From contig OY294049.1 in the NCBI GenBank assembly GCA_958510825.1, positions 1,116,001 to 1,180,000 on the forward strand: a DNA stretch of 64,000 nucleotides. Reading direction: 5' to 3'. The first letter of the stretch is position 1, and every line of letters starts with the position of its first letter. The notes under the pieces are model-generated. The model worked only from the letters and a program-made list of their open reading frames with translations. It was not told where the DNA came from and searched no databases. Source of the stretch: Brachypterus glaber (taxonomy: Eukaryota > Arthropoda > Insecta > Coleoptera > Kateretidae). Position numbers and translations under genes: made by a program. This document shows, one piece after another, positions 37,280 to 46,521 of the stretch.

Positions 37280-40200
37280 CGTACTAATATATTAGTACGT
37301 TAATATTCATGTTAATAAAATACTACATATGACAAAACCCAATGCGGATCAGTTGTTGTGTAAGACCATCCCATTCGATAAAAAAGATATCAGTAGCGTT
37401 CTCAAAAAATTAAACTGATTTTTTATTTAAATTTTAAATTAAACTAAAGAACATTTTTTTAAGTAACAAACACGTGATCTGAGCAGTGTCGTATCAATTT
37501 TGAAGCTAATCTATAACAAAAAATTACCAATTTTGTTGACGCCACTGATAAAATAAAATAAAGTATAGGTTATTTTAAGAATTTATGTTTCAGTAACCAT
37601 CTCAATATTATTTCTTGTTTAAAAGTTATATATTAAGAAAAAAAACTACGGATTTTCAATATTAATGAGCTCTAGCAAAAAAACTATTTTACTTAGAGTT
37701 TCGTAACTATGGAGACTTTTGATCAGTAAGGTAAGAGCTATAACATATTTTAATTTTAGCGATTTTAACCATTTCTAAAAAAAATATTTTTTTTTTCAAT
37801 TTTTTTTTTGTCTATTTCCTTACAAAACTTTTTTTTGTATTAAAAAAATGTATTAATAAATCATTACTAGATTGTTACCGAAGTATTATACCCTGTATAA
37901 ATGAAAAAGCCCTAAATCTGTATTTACTGTTTAGGCAGTAGCGTACGTAAAAAATGCAACTATTTAAATAAAATATAAACTTAGGATATCACTGATCAAA
38001 TGTTGTAAAATAAAGGTTTGCAACGTTGTTTACAACTTAAAACTTTCAGAAAAGTAATTGGCGTCCAAGAAAATATATAAAAATTATATTAAAAAAAAAT
38101 TAAACCCCTTTTTGGGATGGCACTGACCTTAAAAATAAAGAATGAATAATAAAGTATTTTGGTGAAAGTCCCATCTCAATATCTTTTTTCGTTAATGAGT
38201 TATATCAAAAAATATATTCAATTATTGCCTAGGGATGTAAATTTATAAGACTTAGAGCTTTGTGCCCGTGGACACTATTTATCAAAAGGCTTAGTTCTAT
38301 CACATATTAAAATTTTATCAAATTTAACCGGGGGCCAGAACCCATAAGGTTTGTGCGTGGTCCTTTAGAAGAATTATAATAAAGATCAAAATTTGGAATG
38401 TCATATCTACTCACTGTTTCCATGTTGAAGGTTTCCGATAATATCTAAATCTAAATCTAATCTAAAAAAACTAAAAGCTCGTCAAAGTGCGCACTTCTAA
38501 TATTAAAATGTATAAGATTAACATTTTCATTTTGGAATAATTGACTATTTTTCTCCCCCGCTTCACACACAATAGTTTTCACTTCTCTTTTTTAAAATAT
38601 AAGAAAAATCTATTGTAAAAAAAACCTATAAAATCCAGGTATATCTTTAATAGATCATACCAAGCTTATGCTTCCACTAAAGAAGAAACTGACAGCGTAC
38701 CTGATATTGTCATGTACACTGATGGTTCAAAGACAACTGAAGGATCAGGTGCAGGAGTTTTCTGCCCTGATCTAGAGTTAAAAATAAGCACTTCCCTTGG
38801 CAAGCATGTCTCGGTCTTTCAGGCAGAGGTCATAGGCATAACAAATGCTGCGAGAGCTATTTCTGAAAGGGAAATCAGTAATAGAAGAATAACTATTCTT
38901 ACGGATAGCAAAGCTTCCATACTAGCAATCAAGTCTTTCAAAATTACTTCAAAGCTAGTTTTAGAATGTCACCAATCCCTGGAGGAAGCGGCAGTTTCTA
39001 ATACTGTTACACTCTCATGGGTAAAGGGGCATAATGGAAATGTAGACAATGAAGAAGCTGATAGATTGGCGCGAGCAGGCTCAGGCTCTGTACCTATTGG
39101 TCAGAGCCCATAATCCCTGTATCTGTCGCTTTTAAAACAGCTCTCATTAATCAAGAAACCCACATAAAACACATCCGTAATTGGATTACGAGAAACGACT
39201 GTAAACATGCAAGAGCAGCCCTTCCCACTCTGTGTGAAAAGACAGCACACTTTTGTATGCAACTAAAAAGGGATAACCTAAGACAGTTTGCAAGCATCGT
39301 AACAGGTCACTGAAAACTAAATAAGCATCTTGACATCATGGGAAAGCCGGTCGACCCCATCTGTAGAGGTTGCTACATGGAAAAGGAAACAATGGAACAT
39401 GTGTTATGTCACTGTCCAGCGTTAGCCTTAATAAGAGGGAGGCGAGTACTGGCTCGACATGGCCGGTATAAGCAGCATCACTCCCAGACATCTTCTTAGA
39501 TATATTCAAAGAATTGGATGGCTGAGAGGCTAATTTGCTGCCACCAAAGGGAGGTAGTACAATGGGTCCAGCTAAGTGGCCTAAGTGCGTGTAGATAGCT
39601 ACCCTCCACCCTAATAACCATAACCATAACCAACCTATAAAATCCATCTATACAAGTATAATAAGTCTAATATAAGAAAATATACAAAATCTGCAGGAGG
39701 CCAGGGTAAACTTGAATTGTATTATTAAGATTGAGGTACCCGTTCAACAATTTTAGCAAAACTTCAGCTGGATTATTAATATTATTATTATTATTTTATA
39801 CTAACGTACCATAAAATACTATCAAAATAGTGGTGTAGTTAACACTAATTATAAATACTTTTAGGAAAAATATATTCATAATTGATTTTCCTGTAAAATA
39901 AATATTAGGGTAGTAGTAAATTTTTGGGTTGGCCAAAGCCGGACAACTAGGCCATTTCTGGCCCTTTTTTGTCACTATAAATGTTAGGGTACTCTTAGGA
40001 CACTCTAAGTAATTATAATGATGAGAGCTATATTTTAACAGGCTTGTTTTGGTTTTCAAAAATCAAAATTCTGAACTGGTTCGGAATGAACGCAGTTGCT
40101 ACTAAATCAGCTCAGAACTGAGATTTTTGAGAAGCTAAACAAACCTTTTATTTTAGCTTAGTTCAGTTCTGACGAGTCGCCATTTATGACTCGTTCTGAC

Positions 40201-40607
40201 ATACTAGAGAATGTGTTTAATTATATTTAGATTTTCCTGCTCTTTTGTAACATGTTTTATATTCTTTTATTTGCAGAAATATTAATCCATCAGAAAATCT
40301 AGCAGTATCCATTTTTACCATTGGTGAAGGATGGCACAATTACCACCACACATTCCCATGGGATTATAAAGCTGCTGAATTGGGAAAATACAGTGTTAAC
40401 TTTACTGCTGCTTTTATTGACTTTTTTTCGAAAATCGGCTGGGCCTATGAACTGAAATCCGTATCAGTGGATATGGTTAAAAAGCGTGTCGAAAGAACTG
40501 GAGATGGAACACATGAAGTATGGGGTTGGGGAGATAAAGATCAGCCCAAGGAGGACTATAAAGATGCTACGATAACTTACAGGAAAAAGAACTGGTTGTA
40601 TAATTAA
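22585..40607 (+). CDS. Acyl-CoA desaturase (membrane fatty acid desaturase), four coding exons
   Basis: Joining 22585-22798, 22936-23066, 23681-24069 and 40277-40607 gives one open frame of 354 residues plus stop. All junctions are GT..AG with matching phases (1, 0 and 2). It has the three histidine boxes of the family: HRLWSH (residues 88-93), HRVHH (125-129) and HNYHH (265-269). These bind the di-iron centre that inserts a cis double bond into a fatty acyl-CoA in the ER membrane, using electrons from cytochrome b5. Hydrophobic segments lie near residues 43-62, 70-87, 185-205 and 213-235. Length and order fit insect delta-9/delta-11 type enzymes (about 330-380 residues). Regioselectivity cannot be read from sequence. 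In insects such enzymes serve membrane lipids, cuticular hydrocarbons or pheromones. The last intron is about 16.2 kb and full of mobile elements. A duplicate of the last exon lies downstream at 42149. Confidence 0.93.
22936..23066 (+). CDS. Desaturase coding exon 2 (first His box)
   Basis: Acceptor TTATTTTTAG (22926-22935). The exon reads AIVLCEAGLFGITAGAHRLW then SHRSYKANLPLR, holding the first histidine box HRLWSH. It ends ...NTFAFQ at donor GTAAGT (23067), phase 0. Confidence 0.93.
23185..23581. mobile_element. MITE in desaturase intron, CAGWGCGGTC family
   Basis: It begins CAGTGCGGTCCAAAACTTAC and ends in the complement of CAGAGCGGTCAAAAACTCAC. TA lies at 23183-23184 and 23582-23583 as a target duplication. 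The 397 bp interior is partly palindromic and matches the copies at 7366 and 21322. No coding capacity. Confidence 0.8.
23681..24069 (+). CDS. Desaturase coding exon 3 (second His box)
   Basis: Acceptor TTATTTTTTAG (ends 23680). The peptide begins NSVIEWSRDHRVHHKFSETD, giving the second box HRVHH and the conserved ETDADPHN. It continues through RGFFFSHVGWL and two hydrophobic segments to the WLVNSAAHLYG motif. The donor is AA|GTAAGT at 24070, phase 2. Confidence 0.95.
24198..24983. mobile_element. Palindromic MITE split by a LINE fragment
   Basis: The arms at about 24198-24337 and 24849-24983 are inverted copies (for example GGCGCTGAATCCGAATTTAA against TTAAATTCGGATTCAGCGCC). The loop is replaced by a 485 bp LINE fragment flanked by a 13 bp duplication. 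Confidence 0.75.
24351..24835 (-). pseudogene. 5'-truncated LINE 3' end with 13 bp target duplication
   Basis: On the minus strand the sequence reads RARYVWLLGRGRATISLLTG, then GHCGLMRHLSLMR and NDPTCPGCGMDEETSYHFI, followed by stops. This is the zinc-binding C-terminal region after RNase H in LINEs of the I/R1/LOA/Jockey type. The tail is a short (CTA)n run. Both sides carry ATAACGAGTATAA (24338-24350 and 24836-24848), a perfect 13 bp target duplication. GC content is clearly above the flanking intron. Confidence 0.8.
24984..25658. other. Desaturase intron sequence, nothing recognised
   Basis: No transposon end or coding exon could be supported. A moderately GC-rich stretch at about 25060-25290 has no convincing frame. 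Confidence 0.35.
25922..27040. repeat. Left LTR
   Basis: Starts TGTAGTGAAGTTG and ends CAGATCATAACA. It matches the right LTR almost base for base from about 25963 on, with a few substitutions and a 10 bp length difference near 26540. The first 40 bp are diverged. Confidence 0.8.
27041..31058. other. Non-coding interior of the LTR element
   Basis: About 4 kb of very AT-rich sequence with many A and T runs. The longest frame is about 100 codons (28946-29254) and looks like chance. No retroviral-type motif was found on either strand. Confidence 0.6.
31059..32194. repeat. Right LTR
   Basis: Starts TGTAGTAAAGTGG and ends CAGATCATAACA, followed by TGCG. Direct copy of 25922-27040. Confidence 0.8.
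33017..34257. other. Desaturase intron sequence
   Basis: No coding exon. A short GC-richer patch at about 33770-33960 ends GAGACACCCTGTATA, resembling a TIR terminus. Its partner was not found. Confidence 0.35.
35323..36920 (-). pseudogene. Jockey-type LINE fragment, copy 2
   Basis: A close relative of the element at 9025-12463, including its 3' UTR. Minus-strand pieces read KGLLPSLSKIAEKVIAKRV, GFQ/EFRQHYGTSDQLLRTT, GVAQGSVLAPLVFLIYFADL, QYADDTYFLTRSRN and MRFAVGAPWFVRNEVIRRD. The catalytic YADD is intact, but deletions (near 36040 and 36730) and frameshifts break the frame. It fills the loop of the foldback element. Confidence 0.82.
37247..37277. repeat. (TA)n microsatellite
   Basis: A run of TA dinucleotides after A12, next to C10 and G5 runs at 37201-37231. 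Confidence 0.9.
38640..39630 (+). pseudogene. 5'-truncated LINE with RNase H domain
   Basis: The frame at 38712-39113 is an RNase H domain: MYTDGSK (first Asp), FQAEVIGI (Glu), ILTDSKASI (Asp) and WVKGHNGNVDNEEADRLA (His, Asp). After a stop/frameshift near 39110 it continues with the zinc motif PICRGCYMEKETMEHVLCHC and ends near 39500. The tail is a short ATAACC repeat (39607-39630). This layout is typical of I/R1/LOA/Jockey-group elements. The RT is missing through 5' truncation. Confidence 0.85.
40277..40607 (+). CDS. Desaturase last coding exon, copy 1 (third His box)
   Basis: Acceptor TTTTATTTGCAG (ends 40276). The exon completes codon 245 and reads INPSENLAVSIFTIGEGWHN then YHHTFPWDYKAAELG, so the third box HNYHH is intact. 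The C-terminus ends KKNWLYN and TAA at 40605-40607. The polyadenylation signal AATAAA is 12 nt later. Confidence 0.93.
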
Positions 40608-40619
40608 TGTAATTTGTGA

Positions 40620-40625
40620 AATAAA
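40620..40625 (+). terminator. Polyadenylation signal AATAAA, copy 1
   Basis: AATAAA begins 13 nt after the desaturase stop. It is followed at once by an ATT repeat and the end of a DNA transposon, so the native 3' UTR and downstream element would be transposon-derived or absent. Confidence 0.55.
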
Positions 40626-40651
40626 GATAATTATTATTATTATTATTATTA

Positions 40652-41737
40652 CACTATCCCACAAAACGAAATTTTTGAAGCATACTTTTTTTCTAACATA
40701 ACCTATCTTAAAGCATTTTTTCTCCTGATTCTGAATCTTTTTTCAGATTTGGGCTACGACCGCACAGTTTTTATATACAGAGTGTTTTAGAAAAAAAAAA
40801 CACCTTTTTTCAAATGACTGTAGAATTTATTTTTATGAATATTTTTTAATCAAATTCGGGTCACTTATAAAAAAAGGATGTGCTTTTAAGACTGTAAGAT
40901 TTTTTTAAATATCGACCCCCATTTTTTTTACACTGAAAAAAAATATTTTTTTTGCTGTCAAATTTTCAAAAGATGGATTATTTTTACGTAACCCCAATTA
41001 AAACATTTTGCCTTTTGAATTTTTAATAGGGAGCTTTCAGAAGTGGCGCTACATCAATTTTAAGTGCGTCAAGACGGAAATTTTAACACCGGTATGAGTG
41101 CTATTCCGCGAGCCGGAGCAGTACGTAGCTAGTCGTAGGTGTTTAATCTATAAAATATACAGTATTCGTTTATTAAATAAATGATTATACAAAAAAACAA
41201 TGTATTTAGCTTAATTTTATCTACCAGCCTTAATGGCTTGCGTTAACAAATATATATCTTAACCTAAAAATAATGTAAATGTTTCTTCCTTTTTTTTTTT
41301 CTTTTGTATGCAGTTCTATGAACTTCTACTACGGACCAACAGTAATCACCCATCATAGCAGGATTTCCTTTTCCCTGATATCGCTTTTCCATATTCGCAA
41401 TTTGTTGGTGAAATCTTTCACGGCGCCGAGATTAGGTAGAAAGTAATCCAGATGTAAATGTAGAAAATGTATTTTAAGGGACATTCTACATCCCATCAAT
41501 CGGTAGTTTCTTATAAGAGATTTCACCCGAGCTACATAATTCTTTTCCCTTTTATTACCCAAAAACCCAGAGATAACAAGTTTAAATGAATGCCAGGCCA
41601 ACTTCTCAGTCTTTGAAAGTTTTGACTCAAAATTCCTATCTTTAACAATTTTTCTGTGGTTCTACAAATACGCCCGCTTTAATTTTGGCTTCTGACAGCT
41701 TCGGGAACTTTTCTTTTAGGTACAAAAAAGTCCAAAC
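40652..41737. mobile_element. Truncated copy of the CMC-like transposon (left TIR plus 3' gene part)
   Basis: Starts CACTATCCCACAAAACGA after TTA (40649-40651), as does 42524, and ends at the duplication junction. It is a by-product of the tandem duplication, not a separate insertion. Confidence 0.75.
41325..41729 (-). pseudogene. Duplicated 3' part of the same transposon gene
   Basis: Copy of the C-terminal portion at 43197-43601. It includes the SFKLVISGFLGNKREKNYV and MSLKIHFLHLHLDYF segments and the shifted-frame ERFHQQIANMEKRYQ. It is cut at the duplication junction. The same frameshift is present in both copies, so it predates the duplication. Confidence 0.7.
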
Positions 41738-43610
41738 GAAAAATATATTCATAATTGATTTTCCTGTAAAATAAATATTAGGGTAGTAGTAAATTTTTGG
41801 GTTGGCCAAAGCCGGACAACTAGGCCATTTCTGGCCCTTTTTGTCACTATAAATGTTAGGGTACTCTTAGGACACTCTAAGTAATTATAATAATGAGAGC
41901 TATATTTTAACAGGCTTGTTTTGGTTTTCAAAAATCTAAATTCTGAACTGGTTCGGAATGAACGCAGTTGCTACTGAATCAGCTCAGAACTGAGATTTTT
42001 GAGAAGCTAAACAAACCTTTTATTTTAGCTTAGTTCAGTTCTGACGAGTCGCCATTTATGACTCGTTCTGACATACTAGAGAATGTGTTTAATTATATTT
42101 AGATTTTCCTGCTCTTTTGTAACATGTTTTATATTCTTTTATATGCAGAAATATTAATCCATCAGAAAATCTAGCAGTATCCATTTTTACCATTGGTGAA
42201 GGATGGCACAATTACCACCACACATTCCCATGGGATTATAAAGCTGCTGAATTGGGAAAATACAGTGTTAACTTTACTGCTGCTTTTATTGACTTTTTTT
42301 CGAAAATCGGCTGGGCCTATGAACTGAAATCCGTATCAGTGGATATGGTTAAAAAGCGTGTCGAAAGAACTGGAGATGGGACACATGAAGTATGGGGTTG
42401 GGGAGATAAAGATCAGCCCAAGGAGGACTATAAAGATGCTACGATAACTTACAGGAAAAAGAACTGGTTGTATAATTAATGTAATTTGTGAAATAAAGAT
42501 AATTATTATTATTATTATTATTACACTATCCCACAAAACGAAATTTTTGAAGCATACTTTTTTTCTAACATAACCTATCTTAAAGCATTTTTTCTCCTGA
42601 TTCTGAATCTTTTTTCAGATTTGGGCTACGACCGCACAGTTTTTATATACAGAGTGTTTTAGAAAAAAAAAACACCTTTTTTCAAATGACTGTAGAATTT
42701 ATTTTTATGAATATTTTTTAATCAAATTCGGGTCACTTATAAAAAAAGGATGTGCTTTTAAGACTGTAAGATTTTTTTAAATATCGACCCCCATTTTTTT
42801 TACACTGAAAAAAAATATTTTTTTTGCTGTCAAATTTTCAAAAGATGGATTATTTTTACGTAACCCCAATTAAAACATTTTGCCTTTTGAATTTTTAATA
42901 GGGAGCTTTCAGAAGTGGCGCTACATCAATTTTAAGTGCGTCAAGACGGAAATTTTAACACCGGTATGAGTGCTATTCCGCGAGCCGGAGCAGTACGTAG
43001 CTAGTCGTAGGTGTTTAAACTATAAAATATACAGTATTCGTTTATTAAATAAATGATTATACAAAAAAACAATGTATTTAGCTTAATTTTATCTACCAGC
43101 CTTAATGGCTTGCGTTAACAAATATATATCTTAACCTAAAAATAATGTAAATGTTTCTTCCTTTTTTTTTTTCTTTTGTATGCAGTTCTATGAACTTCTA
43201 CTACGGACCAACAGTAATCACCCATCATAGCAGGATTTCCTTTTCCCTGATATCGCTTTTCCATATTCGCAATTTGTTGGTGAAATCTTTCACGGCGCCG
43301 AGATTAGGTAGAAAGTAATCCAGATGTAAATGTAGAAAATGTATTTTAAGGGACATTCTACATCCCATCAATCGGTAGTTTCTTATAAGAGATTTCACCC
43401 GAGCTACATAATTCTTTTCCCTTTTATTACCCAAAAACCCAGAGATAACAAGTTTAAATGAATGCCAGGCCAACTTCTCAGTCTTTGAAAGTTTTGACTC
43501 AAAATTCCTATCTTTAACAATTTTTCTGTGGTTCTACAAATACGCCCGCTTTAATTTTGGCTTCTGACAGCTTCGGGAACTTTTCTTTTAGGTACAAAAA
43601 TGGTTCTTCT
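41738..43610. repeat. Tandem duplication, unit 2
   Basis: Second copy. The homology of unit 1 ends at GGTACAAAAA (41729), followed by about 9 non-matching bases. Unit 2 continues past the same point into the rest of the transposon, so unit 2 is the original right boundary. Confidence 0.92.
42149..42479 (+). CDS. Desaturase last coding exon, duplicated copy 2
   Basis: This is part of a near-identical tandem duplication. It has the same length (331 nt) as 40277-40607 and encodes the same peptide; the one coding difference I noticed is silent (GGA/GGG at the codon near 40507/42379). The acceptor is intact (TTTTATATGCAG) and AATAAA follows at about 42492. It could splice to exon 3 as an alternative last exon giving an identical protein. 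The upstream exons are not duplicated, so it is not a gene by itself. An unmerged-haplotype assembly artefact is possible. Confidence 0.85.
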
Positions 43611-45047
43611 TCCTGTTTCAATGCCTTTACGAAATTTTTCATTAGTCCCAATTTAATATGTAGAGGGGGTAATAGAATTTTTTTGGATCAACTAGTGGAT
43701 TGTTCATAACATTATTACAACCTGGTGCAAACGTTTTTCTTTTTCCCACTTTTTAATTTTGTAATGCTTTTTTACAGCTCGGCTATCCCATAAGCACAAA
43801 AAACAAGAATATTTAGTAAACCCACCTTGCATTCCTAACAAAATTGCTACTCCCCCATTTCAATATCTTCAGATTCTTTATTTACATTTTCGTTTATTTC
43901 AATGTCTTGTTCTTCCATTTCAATATCTTGCTTCAAAACATTTGTGTTACTAACATTTTCTTTTAATTTTGGAAACGTTACAGATTTTACATTAGGATAA
44001 ACAACGTTACTTTTGCCTTTCCAATTTGGCCCACGTACAATCTTGGTTAAACAAAAATAGCAATCTTCCTGGTGGTTATAAGGTTTATGCCACAATGCAG
44101 GAGTTAAAAACTGAATAAAGTTATTGTTCATTTTTATGTAACATAAATTACAAAACTTGTTGGGTGTCCAGTCCTTTTCCAAATTTAGAACTCTTCGTCC
44201 AAATACCCGTAAGTATGACTTTTTTGTTAATTCTGAAATTGGACGTAAATGTTTATAGCTTTCATAACTTCCACAAACATAGCAGAACTTTTCCGTAGAA
44301 TTTAAACAAGGCATAATGACATTAAGGCATTAACTAATGAATATACAAGTTATGTTAACATTATATATTTTAATTTAACTAATGGTGGGGTTAAAAAAAT
44401 ATCAAAATTACCGGGATTAAAATAAATGAATTATAATTCATTAGGCTAGTTAACATAATCGAACTAATTAAATGTAATTACCTGAAATAAAGTATTAAAT
44501 ATTTTTATATACCTGTAAGAAACACAAATAAACACGGCAAAGAAGCGCCATATTTAGTTTTAAGGCATATGTACTGTCCCGACACGCTCGAGAGTGCTCT
44601 TACCATGCATATTGGTGTTAAACTTTCCGACACGAAGCACTGAAAATTAATGTAGCGCCACTTCTAGAAGCTCCCCATTAAAAATTCAAAGAGCAAAATG
44701 AAGCCAGATAAATAGAGAATGTTGTAATATGGGTAACGTAAAAAAATCCATCTTTTAAAAATTTGACAGCAAAAAAAAATTTTTTTTTAGTGTAAAAAAA
44801 AATGGAGGTCGATACTTAAAAAAATCTTTCAAAGTCTTCATCCTTTTTTTAAAAGTGGCCCGAATTTGATTAAAAAATATTCATAAAAGCAAATTCTACA
44901 GATGTTTGTTTTTTTTTTCTAAAACACCCTGTATATAAAAACTGTGAGGTCGTAGCACAAATCTGAAAACAGATTTGAAATCAGAAGAAAAAATGCTTCA
45001 AGATAAGATATGTCAGAAAAAAAGTATATTTTCTCTGTGGGACAGTG
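42524..45047. mobile_element. DNA transposon, TIR about 460 bp starting CACTRTCCCAC, 3 bp TSD TTA
   Basis: The left arm 42524 to about 42990 and right arm about 44580-45047 are inverted copies with about 85-90% identity by eye. They share CTACGACC(G/T)CACAGTTTTT and AAGTGGCGCTACATYAATTT. Ends are CACTATCCCAC and CACTGTCCCAC. TTA lies outside each end (42521-42523, 45048-45050), although the left side is an ATT repeat. A CAC start and a 3 bp TWA duplication are features of CMC (CACTA/Chapaev) transposons. It carries one broken gene on the minus strand. Confidence 0.7.
43190..44314 (-). pseudogene. Transposon-borne zinc-finger protein of unknown family, possible CMC-like transposase, broken
   Basis: The start ATG at 44314 opens a 155-codon frame (to 43847) with paired cysteines: FCYVCGS, FCNLCYI and EDCYFCLTK, then VVYPNVKSV and an acidic tail. 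A different frame then reads LLGMQGGFTKYSCFLCLWDS (about 43760-43830), LPPLHIKLGLMKNFVKAL (about 43625-43680), FPKLSEAKIKAGVFV, and, in a third frame, GCRMSLKIHFLHLHLDYF. After one more shift it reads ERFHQQIANMEKRYQGKGNP and MMGDYCW (43200-43300). I know this series as one multi-copy animal protein family usually annotated 'uncharacterised'. A middle part seems deleted at 43847. The Asp in CLWDS and Glu in ERFHQ could be catalytic (inference). Confidence 0.7.
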
Positions 45048-45137
45048 TTATTATTATATCGATATATTAGTCTTGACAACGAAGGTTTTTTGCCTTAAAA
45101 AAATCCAAAGAGTTTGAAAAGGTCCCAAAAATGAGTA

Positions 45138-45180
<43 letters not shown>

Positions 45181-45182
45181 AA
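45138..45182. repeat. (AAAT)n microsatellite
   Basis: About eleven perfect ATAA/AAAT units. Confidence 0.95.
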
Positions 45183-45849
45183 TTGGTAAAGATGTAGTGG
45201 CCATCTGATAAACGTGCTAAAAGTCCCATACAATTTAAGGAGAGTTCGCGTCGTTATCTTGGTTTTAAAGTACACTTTTTCAGTTTTTTGCAAATAACTG
45301 GTTTCAAACTACACTTTTGGACTTTTTTGCAAATATCTTTTTAACGGTCAGAATTAAAATAAAAGAAAGCCAATAAAATCCTTTCAAAAAATGATATCGT
45401 ACTTTTTCGTAGCTCACTTAATGTTGATGTGTTTGCCTAAATTATCTGTAGAATTTTACCCTTTACACATCATGAATATCGGATACCTAAATCCAAATCT
45501 CAAAAACTAGGCAAGAAACATTTTTCTGTAAGTAGAGATATTTATAAGATTTCTTTTTATAAATATTTATTTTTTAGAAAAATTAACCCCTTAGTTAAAA
45601 AGTTATTTTCAACAAGCAAAAAACATAAACCAAAAGAGTCAAGTTGAAAAATATAGCTTCTAATCCTACGGTCACCCCTCTCACTCACATTGAGTGCGAT
45701 AGAAGATAAATAGGTGGAAATTCATGTTGACAGCAGAAAGTAGAAACCTAACCTCAATTCTTTTGTTTCTAATTTTTTACGTTTCTGTATCTATTTTGGT
45801 TTTATTACTTCGTGTTTAGTATTTTTTTATATAATTTAGGTGGTTTAGC

Positions 45850-46405
45850 TTTATTAAAAAGTCTTGTTTTGTTCCCTTGTAAGATCTAAACTAGAGTATG
45901 GTGCTCTTATATGGTATCCCTATTATAACAATCAAATAGAAAGTATTGAGTCCGTTCAAAGAAGGTTTATCAAATATCTTACGTTTAGAATTGATGGTGT
46001 ATATCCCCCAAGAGGGGCAGATCTATCGGTATTGATGGCAAGATTTGGTTTTCAATGTTTGAGTACTAGAAGAAAAATTTGTTCTGTCACTTTCTTATAT
46101 AAGTTACTACGTAACAAAATTGACTGCAATCCTCTACTAGAGCAAATTAATTTTCTAGTACCCAATTCTACGCGTATTACCCAAACTTTCTGTGTTGCTA
46201 GGGCTAATACCAACATTATGTATAAAACTCCAGTTTATGTAATGTGCAATAATTTTAATTTAATTTCTTTACATTGTGATATAAATTTTTCAACTTTACA
46301 ATCTATTGTTAGTTTTATAGAATAGTTTTTTTTTCTTTTTGTATATTAGAATGTCCTGTAAGGTCTTGTACTGTTGGGCAATAAAGACATATTATTATTA
46401 TTATA
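45850..46405 (+). pseudogene. 5'-truncated LINE, RT C-terminus
   Basis: The frame at 45864-46325 reads SLVRSKLEYGALIWYPYYNN and ESVQRRFIKYLTFRIDG, the thumb/C-terminal region of many insect LINE reverse transcriptases. It is open to its stop at 46323-46325. The 3' UTR ends GGGCAATAAAGACATATT and an ATT repeat near 46390. Everything upstream, including the catalytic core, is missing. Confidence 0.75.
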
Positions 46406-46521
46406 TTAATAATCATGCCAAACATAAAACAAGACTAGGACGAGGAAACAATATTAATACAAGCTATATTAATTACAAGCTATATTCAAGGTAAGAATTA
46501 TATTAGCTAAAATGGTATGTA

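Larger units (their letters stand above)
34258..38375. mobile_element. Large foldback element, arms about 1.06 kb, loop filled by a LINE
   Basis: The left arm 34258-35322 and right arm 37308-38375 are inverted copies over their whole length, for example CGCACAAACCTTGTGGGTTC at the outer end and TCGAATGGGATGGTCTTACA near the inner end. Each arm is itself two tandem units of about 550 bp, each starting at a CACAAAGCTCTAAGTCTTA-like block (34370 and 34926). The same unit recurs at 53297-54292, 58217-58650 and 58780-59160. No transposase. Confidence 0.8.
39865..41737. repeat. Tandem duplication, unit 1 (about 1.87 kb)
   Basis: Direct near-identical copy of 41738-43610. It holds the end of the desaturase intron, the last exon, and the left TIR plus the 3' part of the transposon gene. 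Only about ten differences were seen by eye (for example TTTATTTGCAG/TTTATATGCAG and one T in a T-run near 39965). Confidence 0.92.

Noticed and set aside
40464..40664. Minus-strand frames over the desaturase last exon (also 42336-42536)
   Set aside because: Antisense to the exon, plus the ATT repeat read as poly-Ile.
42149..42479. Considered as a second, separate desaturase gene
   Set aside because: Exons 1-3 are not repeated; only the last exon and its flank are duplicated.
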